DNA from: Devosia chinhatensis
GTDB lineage: Bacteria > Pseudomonadota > Alphaproteobacteria > Rhizobiales > Devosiaceae
Assembly: GCF_000969445.1 (NCBI RefSeq)
Contig: NZ_JZEY01000061.1
Span: forward strand, 607,501-671,500
DNA length: 64,000 nucleotides
Direction: 5' to 3'
Part shown: one piece after another, positions 47,176-57,245 of the stretch
How positions within the stretch are numbered: position 1 is the first letter of the stretch
Layout of the letters: each line of letters begins with the position of its first letter
Position numbers and translations under genes: made by a program
The notes under the pieces: generated by a model
Seen by the model: only the letters and a program-made list of their open reading frames with translations
What the model was told of the DNA's origin: nothing
The model's database searches: none

Positions 47176-47289
47176 GGCACTCTCCCCAATGTCAGTGCAG
47201 AACAAATGTGGAACAGATTTGGTTTAAAGTCAACTGACATTTGCCAACACCACTAGATGTATCTCGCATAGAGACGTACAGGGCAATAT

Positions 47290-48102
47290 CTAGTTTTTGC
47301 GTCGTGCCCGAAGCGCGGCGATTCGTTCAGCCAGCGTCGGATCGATAGGACGATCGAGCCCCCCTTCAATCGCCCGAAGCGCCAGGTCATCGGACTCGGC
47401 TTCGATCCGTGCACGCAGCTCTTCCAGAAAGGCGTCTGATGCCAGACCCGGCTCAATCGGTGGGAGAAACCGCGCTTGCGCCGTACCGGGCCAGATGATC
47501 AGGCTGTTGCGACCCCAGTAAAACCCCGAATCCAGCGCGACCGGCACAACGGGGACCTTGAGTTCGCTGTAGAGGCGGACGATGCCCTGCCGGTAATCGG
47601 GCGGAGCCAGCGGTGCCCGGCGCGTCCCCTCGGGATAGATGACGATACGGCAGCCGCGCTCGATGGCGGCGCGGGCCTGTGAGATCATTTCGGGAATGGC
47701 GGTAGCGCCCTTCCGACGGTCGATCTCGATGCAGTCGAGCGATCGGGCGGCCCAGCCGAAGAACGGGATGCGCATCAATTCCTTTTTGGCGATATAGGCG
47801 GGCCGACCGGTATGGGGAAAGATCGCGAAGATGTCCCAGTCCGACTGATGCTTGGAGGCAATGATGCAGCCTCCCGGGGGGATATTGTGTTCTCCTTCGA
47901 CCTGCGTGCGCACCCCGGTCAGGACGCGCAGCAGGATGATGTTGGACCAGCACCAATAGCGGGCAATAGCCCAGCCAAAGGGGGTGCGGCCGGCAATGAT
48001 GCCGACGATACCGGCCATCACGGCCAGAATGATGGTCTGGCCAATGAAGACTACATAGAAAATCGCCGTGCGAATGGCCTGAACTGCAGTCTTGAATGGC
48101 AT
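47290..48102 (-). CDS. plsC: 1-acyl-sn-glycerol-3-phosphate acyltransferase
   Basis: A 270-residue membrane acyltransferase that makes phosphatidic acid. A hydrophobic N-terminus is at about 8-45, the HX4D motif is KHQSDWDIF, and the acyl-acceptor motif is YPEGTRRA. An extra C-terminal basic stretch ends ALRARRKN. It is 48 bp downstream of ftsX and probably belongs to the ftsE-ftsX transcription unit. Confidence 0.92.
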   Translation of the reverse strand: MPFKTAVQAIRTAIFYVVFIGQTIILAVMAGIVGIIAGRTPFGWAIARYWCWSNIILLRVLTGVRTQVEGEHNIPPGGCIIASKHQSDWDIFAIFPHTGRPAYIAKKELMRIPFFGWAARSLDCIEIDRRKGATAIPEMISQARAAIERGCRIVIYPEGTRRAPLAPPDYRQGIVRLYSELKVPVVPVALDSGFYWGRNSLIIWPGTAQARFLPPIEPGLASDAFLEELRARIEAESDDLALRAIEGGLDRPIDPTLAERIAALRARRKN

Positions 48103-48150
48103 TGGCGCCCCCGGGCTCCGCTCTTTGCTATCGACCCGGCACCGATAAGG

Positions 48151-49080
48151 TCACGAGGCCTCGGTGAGATAACGCCGGACCGTGACCCGCGAGGTGACGG
48201 CGGTCAACACCGCAATCACAGGCACGACCAGCGCGATACCCACCATGCCGTCCCAGCCCAGGAGGAAGCGCCCGAAAAGCACGCCGACCTGAGCGGTGGC
48301 TTCGCTGGGCAAGACATTGCCCGCCGCTGCGCCGATGAGCGCGAAGAACAGCATAGCCAGAACCGCACCCAAAAGCCCGCCCTGCATTCCGATTGAGAGA
48401 AACCGGCCTTGGAATTCTCCGGCGATGAAACGGTTCGACGCCCCGATGAAATGCAGCACGTCGACGATTTCGCGGTTCGAGGCCATAGCACCCCGCGTTG
48501 CGAACACGATGGCCAGCACGGTCGCCACACCGATGAGACTAAGCACCAGCAGCCCCGACAGCACCACCGTCCCGGCCATGGTATTGAGTTGCTGACGCCA
48601 GGCGGCATGAGTATCAAGGCTTGCCCCGCGCACGGCCTGCAGATTGCGCTGCAATTGCTCCACATCGGCTTCCAGCGGGTCGGCAAGCTGAACCACGACC
48701 AGCCGTGGAATAGCGATGGCGGAGAGATCAAGGCCCGCCCCCAGCCATGGCTCGAGCAGGGCCTGGCTTTCCTCGAGCGTCAGGGCTCTTGCCCCCGCAA
48801 CGCCGGGCGTCGACTGGGCCAGCGAAACGGCGGTGCGCAGATTGCTGTCCATTACCTCCCCCTCGACGGGACGGATCTGGATGGTCAGTTCGCGGCCCAC
48901 ATCGGCCGACCATGCGATCGCCGATTTCTGCACCAGCATGACCCCGCCCAAAGTGACCGCCGAGAGAAAGGCCATGATGGTGACGAGCAGGAGCAACGTG
49001 CGGCCGGCCACGCTCTTTTCGGGCACGATGGGTGCAGCACCCGTGCGGCGGATCAGACGGGAAAGCACCTGTCTAATCAT
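48151..49080 (-). CDS. ftsX: cell division ABC permease FtsX
   Basis: A 309-residue FtsX. The first membrane segment is at about 27-53 (LLLLVTIMAFLSAVTLGGVM), then a periplasmic loop of about 120 residues that in E. coli recruits EnvC, and three more helices. The C-terminus VRRYLTEAS is short. Its start overlaps the end of ftsE. Confidence 0.93.
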   Translation of the reverse strand: MIRQVLSRLIRRTGAAPIVPEKSVAGRTLLLLVTIMAFLSAVTLGGVMLVQKSAIAWSADVGRELTIQIRPVEGEVMDSNLRTAVSLAQSTPGVAGARALTLEESQALLEPWLGAGLDLSAIAIPRLVVVQLADPLEADVEQLQRNLQAVRGASLDTHAAWRQQLNTMAGTVVLSGLLVLSLIGVATVLAIVFATRGAMASNREIVDVLHFIGASNRFIAGEFQGRFLSIGMQGGLLGAVLAMLFFALIGAAAGNVLPSEATAQVGVLFGRFLLGWDGMVGIALVVPVIAVLTAVTSRVTVRRYLTEAS

Positions 49081-49735
49081 GGATGGTCAGCTCCCCTTTG
49101 TTGAGCACCATGCGCGGATAGGAGAACCGGTCCAGCAGCGGCAATTCGTGCGTGGCCAGGATGATTGTGGTCCCGAGCGTCCGATTGAGTTCGGCGAAAA
49201 GATGTACGAGGCGGCTGGACAGATCGGGATCGACATTGCCGGTGGGCTCGTCCGCCAGCAGCACTTTGGGCCGGGCGATGACGGCGCGGGCGATTGCGGC
49301 ACGCTGCTTTTCACCCCCGGACAGCAAAGTCGGCAGCGCATGCATGCGCTCGCCCAGCCCCACCCATTCGAGAAGCTCGGTGACATTGGGACGGTATTCG
49401 CTCTCCGGTTGGCCCAGGACACGTAGCGGCAGCGCCACGTTCTCGAATGTGGTCAGATGGTCGAGCAGACGAAATTCCTGGAACACGATGCCGATATGGC
49501 GCCGCATCTGCAGCATGCGGTCATGGTCGAGATTGCCGACGTCCTCGCCGAACATCGTGACGCGGCCGCGACTGGGCTTGAGCGCGAGCAGGAGCAAGCG
49601 CAGCAGGCTGGTCTTGCCCGATCCCGAAGGACCGGTCAGGAAATGGAACGAGCCGGGGTCAATGGCAAAAGTCAGATCCTTGAGGATTTCCGGACCATTG
49701 CCATAGCGCAGCCCGACATCGGAAAACTCGATCAA
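49073..49735 (-). CDS. ftsE: cell division ATP-binding protein FtsE
   Basis: A 220-residue ABC ATPase. Walker A GPSGSGKTS is near 36-44, the signature LSGGEKQRAAIARA near 137-150, and Walker B VLLADEPTG follows. It drives conformational change in FtsX and, through it, EnvC-type activators. First of ftsE-ftsX-plsC; the 200-bp gap before it is a divergent promoter region with no box I can place confidently. Confidence 0.95.
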   Translation of the reverse strand: MIEFSDVGLRYGNGPEILKDLTFAIDPGSFHFLTGPSGSGKTSLLRLLLLALKPSRGRVTMFGEDVGNLDHDRMLQMRRHIGIVFQEFRLLDHLTTFENVALPLRVLGQPESEYRPNVTELLEWVGLGERMHALPTLLSGGEKQRAAIARAVIARPKVLLADEPTGNVDPDLSSRLVHLFAELNRTLGTTIILATHELPLLDRFSYPRMVLNKGELTIHD

Positions 49736-49936
49736 AAAGTCTGCTCCCCATTTGGTCCGGCACCATAAAAGCGGCGAATCACCTTGGCCGCATCATAGCA
49801 GCGGTGATGCCGTCCTGCGGCATGGGCTAGCCTTTGCACCGTGGAAAGCGGCACAATTTTGATCAGGCCCGGGTTTGAGGAGTTTTAACCCGCCGGGACT
49901 AGGGTCCCTCATGCACCGGACAGCACCAAGCGCTTG

Positions 49937-50854
49937 ATGATCATTACCTGCCCGCATTGCCAGACCAAGTACCAGGTGACCTACGATGCCATAGGCTCGG
50001 CCGGTCGCAAGGTGCAATGCGCCCAATGCCATCGGGCCTGGGATCAGGCGCCTATGCCTGAAAAGGCTCCACTGGGCACCCCTCATGATGCCGAATCCGA
50101 TCGGCTCTTTGCCGCCATCAACGAAGATGCTCTGGACGAAGCCTTGCTGAGCGAGGAACGCGACGTGCAGGCCGAAAAGGCGAGCATTGGGCCTGACATT
50201 CCATCGGAGGAAGAGGCTGGTCTGGCCGCTGCAAGCCCAACCACTGCGCGCCCTTTGCCCGACGCCGCCACGCTGCGCAAGCGGCAGGCCGACTTTACCC
50301 GCCGGCACAGCGCCATGATCTCCCGCCTGCCTCTCGCCCGCCTGCGACGCGCATCACGGGCCGCAGGTCTGGTCATGCTCGTTCTCATGCTGGCAGGCGC
50401 CTATATGGGGCGCGTGCAGCTGGTCGAGCGCTATCCTGACCTTGCCGGCATCTACGAGGCCATCGGCCTCCCGGTGAACGTCATAGGGCTGGACTTTTCC
50501 AATCTGGAAAGCGTGCGCACCCTTTCTGGCGGCAGCGAAGTGCTGATGGTCTCGGCGCAAATAATCGGGCTTAACAGTAAGCCGATGCCGGTGCCGCCAA
50601 TCCTTGTCAGCCTGCTCGATGCGCAGGGTGAGCCCGTCTATGAATGGAGCGTAGCGTCCCGGGCCGGGGACCTGATGGCCGGTGAACGTGCAACCTTTGA
50701 TACCCGCCTGTCGTTGCCGCCAAGTGAGGCGGCGCGGGTGCGGCTGAGTTTTGCCGGCAGCAGCGGCGTTCACGCCGAACGCACCGACCCGGCCAGTCAT
50801 GAAGCGGCCAGCGAGCACACATCCGCGCCGGCCCCGACCCAAGAACACCATTAG
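49937..50854 (+). CDS. zinc-ribbon (MJ0042) membrane protein with DUF3426-like domain
   Basis: A 305-residue protein. The N-terminal zinc ribbon has Cys5, Cys8, Cys28 and Cys31 (CPHCQTKYQV ... CAQCHR). A long acidic/low-complexity stretch follows, then one transmembrane segment near 150-170 (LVMLVLMLAGAYMGR) and a C-terminal beta domain of DUF3426 type (MVSAQIIGLNSKPMPVPP). The function of this common proteobacterial family is unknown. ATG at 49937 is used; a TTG 3 nt upstream also opens the frame. Confidence 0.85.
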   Translation: MIITCPHCQTKYQVTYDAIGSAGRKVQCAQCHRAWDQAPMPEKAPLGTPHDAESDRLFAAINEDALDEALLSEERDVQAEKASIGPDIPSEEEAGLAAASPTTARPLPDAATLRKRQADFTRRHSAMISRLPLARLRRASRAAGLVMLVLMLAGAYMGRVQLVERYPDLAGIYEAIGLPVNVIGLDFSNLESVRTLSGGSEVLMVSAQIIGLNSKPMPVPPILVSLLDAQGEPVYEWSVASRAGDLMAGERATFDTRLSLPPSEAARVRLSFAGSSGVHAERTDPASHEAASEHTSAPAPTQEHH

Positions 50855-50863
50855 GAAAAGTCC

Positions 50864-51271
50864 ATGGCCCGCATCCTTGTCGCTGAAGATGATCCTTCGG
50901 TCCGTGCCTTCGTCGTGAGCGCGCTGACGATGAAGGGCCACGACGTCATTGCCGAAGAGGATGGGGGCCTTGCCGCCGAAACGGCAGATGCCGAGGACGG
51001 CCGATTTGACCTGCTCTTGTCCGACATCAAGATGCCGGTCATGGACGGCATCGCGCTGGCTCTGCACGTGGGGGCACGCTATCCCGAACTCACCATCCTG
51101 CTGATGACCGGCTTTGCTGACCAGCGCGAACGCGCCCATGGACTCGACGCATTGATCTACGACGTCATTCCAAAGCCATTCACCTTGGCCGATCTGCTTG
51201 CCAAGGTTGAAGATGCCCTCGTCGGAAAGCCGGTTGAAGTGGTGCCGTTGTCCCGGCAGGCCCTACAATAA
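50864..51271 (+). CDS. cpdR: CpdR-like single-domain response regulator
   Basis: A 135-residue receiver domain without output domain. Acidic pocket Asp9/Asp10, phospho-acceptor Asp54 (LLLSDIKMP), Thr82 (LLMTGFA) and Lys104 (VIPKPF). The MTGFADQRERAHGL segment resembles CpdR, which when unphosphorylated primes ClpXP to degrade CtrA and other cell-cycle proteins. Location after the zinc-ribbon gene fits this order. Assignment to CpdR rather than another stand-alone receiver is likely, not certain. Confidence 0.78.
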   Translation: MARILVAEDDPSVRAFVVSALTMKGHDVIAEEDGGLAAETADAEDGRFDLLLSDIKMPVMDGIALALHVGARYPELTILLMTGFADQRERAHGLDALIYDVIPKPFTLADLLAKVEDALVGKPVEVVPLSRQALQ

Positions 51272-52531
51272 TCAGAGCCAGTCGGGCACGCTGTCCAGTG
51301 CGATGAGGTCTTCAACCGACTTGCGCGGCCGGATGGCGTGCCAGCGTGACCCATCCACCAGTATTTCGGGGATGAGCGGACGGGAATTATAGGTCGAGGC
51401 CATCACCGCGCCATAGGCACCAGCACTGATCACCGCCAGAAGGTCTCCCTCCTTGACCCCGGGAATGGTGCGGCCTTGCGCCAGGTAATCGCCGGTTTCG
51501 CAGACCGGACCGACAATATCGCCGGTGATGGGCGGCAGGTTGGACTGGTTCACCAGTTCGATGTCGTGGTGGGCTTCATAGAGCGTGGGACGGATAAGAT
51601 CGTTCATCGCGGCGTCCACGATGATGAAATTGCTCGTCCCCTCCTTCACATATTCGACCTTGGTTACGAGGATGCCGGCATTGCCCACAAGCAGCCGACC
51701 TGGTTCGATCACCAGCGAACAGCCCAATTGCCCCACCTTGTCGCGCACCACGGCGGCATAGGCATCCGGATGCGGGGGCGCCTCCTGGTCATGATGATAG
51801 GGAATGCCCAGCCCCCCGCCCACATCGACATGGCTGATCCTGTGGCCATCGGCCCGCAGCGCCGCGACCAGTTCAGCCATCAGCGTAAAGGCATTGCCGA
51901 ACGGCTCGAGATCGGTGATCTGGCTGCCAATATGCATGTCCACGCCCACCGCCTCGATATTGGGTAGCGCGGCGATACGCCGATAGACCTCAAGCGCGCG
52001 CTTGTAGGAAATGCCGAACTTGTTCTCGCTCTTGCCGGTCGAGATCTTTGCGTGGGTGCGCGCGTCGACATCGGGGTTGATACGGACCGACACCCGCGCC
52101 GTAACACCCATATCGGCGGCGACCATGGAGAGCCGCTCAAGCTCGGGCTCGCTTTCCACGTTGAAGCACTTGATGCCGACTTCAAGCCCGCGCCGCATTT
52201 CGGCAATGGTCTTGCCGACGCCAGAAAAGACGATTTTTTCCGCGGGGATACCGGCCGATAAAGCCCGTTCAAGCTCACCGCCGGAGACGACGTCAGCCCC
52301 GCAGCCCTCAGACGCCATGAGCTTGAGCACCGCCTGGTTGGAATTGGCCTTCATGGCATAGGCCACCAGCGTCGGAATCCCCTCGAAGGCTGCCTTCACG
52401 ACGCGCACATGCCGACGCAGCGTCGCGCTGGAATAGACATAGAACGGCGTGCCGACTTCGCTTGCGAGATCGTTGAGATTGACGTCTTCGGCAAAAAGAG
52501 TGCCGTCACGATGCTGGAAATGGTGGACCAA
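51272..52531 (-). CDS. lysA: diaminopimelate decarboxylase
   Basis: A 419-residue PLP enzyme that makes lysine from meso-diaminopimelate. The PLP lysine is in VAYAMKANSN near residue 61. HIGSQITDL, VDVGGGLGIPY and the substrate cysteine in PVCETGDYLAQG are intact. It ends immediately beside the cpdR stop on the opposite strand. The small lipoprotein gene often found between lysA and argH in this order was not recognised here. Confidence 0.97.
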   Translation of the reverse strand: MVHHFQHRDGTLFAEDVNLNDLASEVGTPFYVYSSATLRRHVRVVKAAFEGIPTLVAYAMKANSNQAVLKLMASEGCGADVVSGGELERALSAGIPAEKIVFSGVGKTIAEMRRGLEVGIKCFNVESEPELERLSMVAADMGVTARVSVRINPDVDARTHAKISTGKSENKFGISYKRALEVYRRIAALPNIEAVGVDMHIGSQITDLEPFGNAFTLMAELVAALRADGHRISHVDVGGGLGIPYHHDQEAPPHPDAYAAVVRDKVGQLGCSLVIEPGRLLVGNAGILVTKVEYVKEGTSNFIIVDAAMNDLIRPTLYEAHHDIELVNQSNLPPITGDIVGPVCETGDYLAQGRTIPGVKEGDLLAVISAGAYGAVMASTYNSRPLIPEILVDGSRWHAIRPRKSVEDLIALDSVPDWL

Positions 52532-52563
52532 GGCGCGTTTTCCTGGTTGCGGCCCTTGTTGGA

Positions 52564-52641
52564 CCTCACCCTGAACATGTCGAATTCAGTCGTGGCGCTG
52601 CGGCACGTTCGATCTGATCGTTCGACAGGCTCACCATGAGG
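52564..52641. repeat. REP-like inverted repeat
   Basis: CCTCACCCTGAACATGTCGAA (52564-52584) and the near-reverse-complement TTCGACAGGCTCACCATGAGG (52621-52641) flank 36 bp. TTCGACAGGCTCA...TGAGG is a form widely scattered between alphaproteobacterial genes. It fills most of the gap between lysA and the ChaC gene. Confidence 0.7.
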
Positions 52642-52710
52642 TTGAACCAGAGACCCGTCTGGGATGTTGGCTAGGCTCTAAGCCAAAGCCCAGAAAAACA
52701 AAAGCCAGAC

Positions 52711-53442
52711 TTATCGATCTGCCTCATAAGCCGCTTCGATCCGTTCTGCCACCAGATGCTGCAAACGCCAGAGATGGGGATCGTGGATGCCCATGCGCTC
52801 GAGGTGATCCACAGTGGCAAAGAGATACTCGGCCATCGACCCCCGCGAGCCCACGGCCCGCGACAGCACGTCGGCGATTTCGGCCTCGCTGAGACCCGAC
52901 ACATAGCGTCCCGAATGCCGGTCGATGCAGAAGGTCAGCGCCTTGATCCGGTGATCGCCGCTCTGCACATTGACCCAGCGCGGGGGAAAAGCGGAGGGAA
53001 GCCACGCCATTTCTCGCTCGAACAACCGGACGAGATTGTCCTCAACACGGTCGGAGGGCAGGCGATAGGCGACACCTTTGCAGGAGCCACCGCGGTCGAG
53101 CGCCAGCATCAGACCGGGATTTTCGTCGCTGCCGCGCCAGCGATTGTTCCAACCCAGGCAGAAAGACCGGTGCCAGCCCCGCACCAGGCCGTTGCGCATC
53201 TCGACAAATTCGCAGGCCGGTTTCCAGATCAACGAGCCATAGGCAAAGAACCAGATTTCACCAGGATCTTCGATCTGCTCCATGAGCGCGGCAATATTGG
53301 CGCGATGGTCCGCGTCGGTCGCCGCATACAGGCCCTCTGGCGGAGCCGGCATGTCTTCGCTGATGTCCGCAGGCTGGAGATAGGCAACATGGCGGGCGCT
53401 AAGGCGCATTTGCCGGGGACGTCTGGACACTCGCCTCTCCAT
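52711..53442 (-). CDS. ChaC-type gamma-glutamylcyclotransferase
   Basis: A 243-residue ChaC. FFAYGSLIWKPACEF near 68-82 is the glutathione-binding start, LDRGGSCKGVAYRLPSD is the second hallmark, and the catalytic Glu is likely in LFEREMAWLP. About 60 N-terminal residues precede the fold, longer than in the other ChaC here. ATG at 53442 has GGGAGGG ahead, but that is part of a GC palindrome, so ATG at 53409 (232 residues) is also possible. Confidence 0.88.
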   Translation of the reverse strand: MERRVSRRPRQMRLSARHVAYLQPADISEDMPAPPEGLYAATDADHRANIAALMEQIEDPGEIWFFAYGSLIWKPACEFVEMRNGLVRGWHRSFCLGWNNRWRGSDENPGLMLALDRGGSCKGVAYRLPSDRVEDNLVRLFEREMAWLPSAFPPRWVNVQSGDHRIKALTFCIDRHSGRYVSGLSEAEIADVLSRAVGSRGSMAEYLFATVDHLERMGIHDPHLWRLQHLVAERIEAAYEADR

Positions 53443-53444
53443 TC

Positions 53445-53474
53445 TTCCCTCCCCCCGGGACGGGGAGAAGGGAA
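53445..53474. repeat. GC-rich palindrome between ChaC gene and argH
   Basis: TTCCCT...AGGGAA outer arms and CCCC/GGGG inner arms form an imperfect inverted repeat in a 52-bp gap. Similar CCCTCTCC-type units occur between proA and nadD, so a REP-like element is probable; it may also slow transcripts from argH. Confidence 0.45.
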
Positions 53475-53494
53475 TGGTGTCTTATTCGGCCGGC

Positions 53495-54940
53495 TTACTC
53501 AACTCCGCCATCGCCATGGCCGCCCTTCTTCTTGGTCAAGGGACGCGGCTGGTGGTTTTCGCCGGTAAGAAGGCTTTTCCAGCGCGCCGTCTGGGCGAGC
53601 ACATTGGCCGGTGCCGTACCACCATAGGACTGGCGCGCCGCAACCGAGGCTTCGACGGTAAGCACCTTATGAATGCGGCTGTCGATGCGCTGGTCGATAA
53701 ACTTGAAATCCTCGATGGTAAGGCCCTCGAGACCGCAATTCTTCTGCTCGGCCAAAGCCACGACCTGCCCGGTAATGTGGTGGGCATCCCGGAAGGGAAT
53801 GTTGAGCTCGCGCACCAGCCAGTCGGCAATATCGGTGGCGGTAGAGAAACCTGCAGAGGCCGACGCATGCATCTTCTGCCGGTTGGGCTGCATGTCGGCC
53901 ACCATGCCGGTCATGGCAGCCAAGGACAGCGAGAGCGCGTCGAGCGCGTCGAAGGCGACCTCCTTGTCTTCCTGCATGTCCTTTGAATAGGCGAGCGGCA
54001 GGCCCTTCATGACGACGAGCAGCGAATTGAGCGCGCCCAGGATGCGGCCGATCTTGGCACGCACCAGTTCGGCCGCATCGGGATTACGCTTCTGCGGCAT
54101 GATGGATGAGCCGGTTGTGAACTTGTCCGAAAGCCGGATGAAGCCGAACTGTGCGCTCGACCAGATCACCATTTCCTCGGCAAAGCGGGACAGGTGCATG
54201 GCGCAGATCGCGGCAGCAGCGAGCGTTTCGAGTATGAAATCGCGGTCCGAAACGGCATCGAGCGAATTGGCCGTCGGCCGGTCAAAGCCCAAAGCCGCGG
54301 CCGTCATGTCGCGATCGATCGGATAGGGGGTGCCGGCCAGGGCCGCCGAGCCCAGCGGATTCTCGTTTAGGCGCCGACGGGCGTCGGCCAGGCGCCCGGC
54401 ATCGCGCCCCAGCATCTCGACATAGGCAAGCAGGTGATGACCAAAGGTGACCGGCTGGGCATTCTGCAGATGAGTGAAACCAGGCAGGATGGTTTCGGCT
54501 TCCTCTTCGGCTCTGGCAACGAGGGTCAGCTGCAAGGTCTGGATCTGGGTCACCAGGTGATCGATGCTGTCGCGGACATAGAGGCGGAAATCGGTCGCCA
54601 CCTGGTCGTTGCGAGAGCGGGCCGTGTGCAGGCGCCCGGCGGCATCGCCGATCTTTTCGCGCAGGCGTGACTCGACATTCATATGAATGTCTTCCAGCGC
54701 CCGCGAGAATTTGAACGTGCCGCCCTCGATTTCGGCCAGCACCTCGTCTAGACCGGCCAGGATGGCGTCACGATCGTCTCGCGTCAAAATGCCCGTCTTC
54801 TCGAGCATTGTCGCATGGGCCTTCGATCCGGCAATATCCTGGCGGAACAGACGCTGGTCGAAGCCGATCGAGGCGTTGATTTCTTCCATGATGGCGTCGG
54901 GGCCGGAAGCGAACCGTCCGCCCCACATCTTGTTGCTCAT
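53495..54940 (-). CDS. argH: argininosuccinate lyase
   Basis: A 481-residue enzyme that splits argininosuccinate into arginine and fumarate. [15 protein letters not shown] is the normal start, [13 protein letters not shown] holds the first active-site motif, and [12 protein letters not shown] is the fumarase-superfamily signature. The C-terminus carries an unusual Lys/Gly-rich tail ending [12 protein letters not shown] at 54940 is preferred to one 33 bp upstream. Confidence 0.97.
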   Translation of the reverse strand: MSNKMWGGRFASGPDAIMEEINASIGFDQRLFRQDIAGSKAHATMLEKTGILTRDDRDAILAGLDEVLAEIEGGTFKFSRALEDIHMNVESRLREKIGDAAGRLHTARSRNDQVATDFRLYVRDSIDHLVTQIQTLQLTLVARAEEEAETILPGFTHLQNAQPVTFGHHLLAYVEMLGRDAGRLADARRRLNENPLGSAALAGTPYPIDRDMTAAALGFDRPTANSLDAVSDRDFILETLAAAAICAMHLSRFAEEMVIWSSAQFGFIRLSDKFTTGSSIMPQKRNPDAAELVRAKIGRILGALNSLLVVMKGLPLAYSKDMQEDKEVAFDALDALSLSLAAMTGMVADMQPNRQKMHASASAGFSTATDIADWLVRELNIPFRDAHHITGQVVALAEQKNCGLEGLTIEDFKFIDQRIDSRIHKVLTVEASVAARQSYGGTAPANVLAQTARWKSLLTGENHQPRPLTKKKGGHGDGGVE

Positions 54941-54962
54941 CTCAAAGCCTTTCGGAGAACCC

Positions 54963-55625
54963 ATGTCGGACACACCAGCACCCCAGCCAAATCACCGCAG
55001 AAGCTGGCAGCTTCCTGTCGCGATCGGGGTTGGCGGTTTGGGCGTAGCTATAGCGGCGTGGTTTTATCTCGGCAATGCCGCCCAGGCGACCTCTTGCCCG
55101 GCCCAAATCGCCCAGGCCCAGATCGTAGATGCCGCCGCCCGCGGCGAGCTGGCCGCCCTCAACGGCACCGGCGAGGGACGCGGATATGCCGATATGGCCT
55201 TCAAGGATGCCGCTGGCACGGACATGACCATCGCCGATTTTTCCGGCAAGGCGTTGCTGGTGAACTTCTGGGCCAGCTGGTGCGTACCCTGTCGCGAGGA
55301 AATGCCGGCTCTGGATGCCATCGCCACCCAATACAATTCCGATCGCTTCATGGTGCTGCCGATCAACCTCGATATCGGCGCGGGCGGGCAGGAAAAGGCA
55401 CAGGACTTTCTCGACGAAGGCGCCTTCGACAATCTCCCGCTTTATGCCGACAGCACCTTTGCCGCCTTTGAGCGCTTAAAGCGCGAAGCTGTGGCCGTAG
55501 GCCTGCCAGCGACCTTGCTCCTCGACCCCGATGGCTGCGAACTGGCGGTGCTTCAGGGCCCTGCCGAATGGCACAGCCGCGACGGCGAAGCCGTGGTGGA
55601 AGCCCTGATCGGCCTGCGCGGCTGA
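54963..55625 (+). CDS. TlpA-like membrane-anchored thioredoxin
   Basis: A 220-residue periplasmic thiol oxidoreductase. A transmembrane anchor is at about 18-38, then a TlpA/ResA domain with the active site [15 protein letters not shown] near residues 102-116. A distant pair of extra cysteines (TSCPAQ at 45 and DGCEL near the end) may form a structural disulfide. TlpA proteins reduce cytochrome oxidase copper chaperones. Divergent from argH across 22 bp, the usual order in these bacteria. Confidence 0.92.
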   Translation: MSDTPAPQPNHRRSWQLPVAIGVGGLGVAIAAWFYLGNAAQATSCPAQIAQAQIVDAAARGELAALNGTGEGRGYADMAFKDAAGTDMTIADFSGKALLVNFWASWCVPCREEMPALDAIATQYNSDRFMVLPINLDIGAGGQEKAQDFLDEGAFDNLPLYADSTFAAFERLKREAVAVGLPATLLLDPDGCELAVLQGPAEWHSRDGEAVVEALIGLRG

Positions 55626-55643
55626 TTCTTTGCCCCGACGTGG

Positions 55644-56375
55644 TCAGGACGTGCGCGCGGTCGCCGGGGCTAGGCCCGGCACGCGCACATAGCGTTCGGC
55701 GCGCTTGCGGCGCGGCACGGCGGGGAAGGCTTCCTTGCGCGCCCGCACGCAGATCACCCCGCTCATGGCTGGGCCCAAAAGCCGGCCGAACCGCTCGAAA
55801 ACGCGTGGCGATTTCAGCACGAGGCCAGATTGCAGGGGCGGCAGGAACAGGGCGTCACGCCAGGCTTCGGGCACGAAGGAATGGTCACGCAGCAATTTTT
55901 CCAATTGCCCGCCGGAATAGGGATTGCCCTGTCCGAACGGCGTGTTGTCGCGCTGCGCCCAGATGCCGCGCCGGCGCGGGACGACCAGGATGAGATGGCC
56001 ATTGGGCGCGGTAACCCGCCAGAGTTCGCGCATCAATTCCTCGGCGTCGGCAATATGCTCGAGCGCGTGGATGGCGATAGTGAGGTCGATCGCCGCGTCG
56101 GTGAGCGGCATTTCCATAGGATCGCAGAGCACCGTGCAGGAGGGCCCCTCGCGCGGCCACGACGACGCGCCCTGCCGCCCCGGCATGAAGGCGAGCACCC
56201 GCTCCGCGCGGCCCAGCGCAAAGCGCAGATAGGGCGTGGCAAAGCCGAGCCCCAAGACCCGTCGGCCCTCGACCGCTCCCGCCAGCTCGATGACCCGCTC
56301 GCGCACAAGCGCGCGTGAAATCCGCCCCAAAGGCGATTTGTAGAAACCGATAAGGCGCTGGACGTCGCTGGTCAT
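55644..56375 (-). CDS. SAM-dependent methyltransferase
   Basis: A 243-residue class I methyltransferase. SAM motif I is VLGLGFATPYLRF near 37-49, IDLTIAIHALEHIADAEELM is motif II with the Methyltransf_11 core, and NGHLILVVPRRRG follows. A short basic C-terminal tail is present. ATG at 56375 has AAGG 7 nt ahead; a 54-residue longer frame overlaps no known domain. Divergent from gloB, a pairing often seen in this order, but the substrate is unknown. Confidence 0.88.
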   Translation of the reverse strand: MTSDVQRLIGFYKSPLGRISRALVRERVIELAGAVEGRRVLGLGFATPYLRFALGRAERVLAFMPGRQGASSWPREGPSCTVLCDPMEMPLTDAAIDLTIAIHALEHIADAEELMRELWRVTAPNGHLILVVPRRRGIWAQRDNTPFGQGNPYSGGQLEKLLRDHSFVPEAWRDALFLPPLQSGLVLKSPRVFERFGRLLGPAMSGVICVRARKEAFPAVPRRKRAERYVRVPGLAPATARTS

Positions 56376-56477
56376 GGACCGACCTTGCCAAAGCGGGAAG
56401 AACTTGTCCAACGCCGGGTTGCGCTTCACCAGCGCGCTCCCTAGCTTGCACCTCAAATCATTAGAGGAATCTGCTCC

Positions 56478-57245
56478 ATGGCTCTCATCGTCGACGTCTT
56501 TTCCGCGCGCGAGGACAATTTCGGCTATCTGGTGCACGACGAGGCCAGCGGCCGAACCGCCGCCATCGATGCCCCCGAGGCGGCCGCAATCCGCGCCGCC
56601 CTGTCACGGCGCGGCTGGTCGCTCTCGGATATCTTGATCACTCATCACCATATCGACCATGTCGAGGCCATTGCCGAACTCAAAGAGGCATTCGGCGCAA
56701 AAGTGACCGGTCCGGCCGAGGAAGCCGACAAGATTGAAGGGCTCGATGTCCTGGTCCGCGACGGCGACGTGGTGAGCTTGGGCGAAAGCCGCTTCGACGT
56801 CATCAAGACCCCCGGCCATACGCTGGGTCACATCGTCTTCCACGATGCCGCAAACGGGCATCTTTTCTCGGCCGATGCCCTGTTTTCGCTGGGCGTCGGA
56901 CGGATGTTCGAGGGAACGCCCGGGCCGATGTGGGAAGGCGTCAAGCGCCTGCGGGCGCTGCCGGACGAAACGCTGGTCTATTGCGGGCACGAATATACCC
57001 AGAGCAATGCCCGTTTCGCGCTGTCCATCGACCCCGACAATGCAGCGCTCCAGGCCCGGGCTGCTACGGTCGAAGCCCTGCGCAAGGCGGGCAAGCCGAC
57101 CATTCCGTTCAGCCTCGGCGAAGACAAAAAGGCCAATCCGTTCCTGCGGGCCGATGCCCCGGAACTGGCGCGTCACTATGGGCTTGACGGCTCCGATCCG
57201 GCGGCGGTCTTTGCCGCGATCCGCAAAGGCAAGGACACTTTCTGA
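56478..57245 (+). CDS. gloB: hydroxyacylglutathione hydrolase (glyoxalase II)
   Basis: A 255-residue binuclear metallohydrolase that releases D-lactate and glutathione from S-lactoylglutathione. The metal motif THHHIDH is at 55-61, TPGHTLGH and SADALFSLGVGRMFEG follow, and HEYTQSNARFA gives the last ligand and glutathione contacts. Full length. Confidence 0.96.
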   Translation: MALIVDVFSAREDNFGYLVHDEASGRTAAIDAPEAAAIRAALSRRGWSLSDILITHHHIDHVEAIAELKEAFGAKVTGPAEEADKIEGLDVLVRDGDVVSLGESRFDVIKTPGHTLGHIVFHDAANGHLFSADALFSLGVGRMFEGTPGPMWEGVKRLRALPDETLVYCGHEYTQSNARFALSIDPDNAALQARAATVEALRKAGKPTIPFSLGEDKKANPFLRADAPELARHYGLDGSDPAAVFAAIRKGKDTF

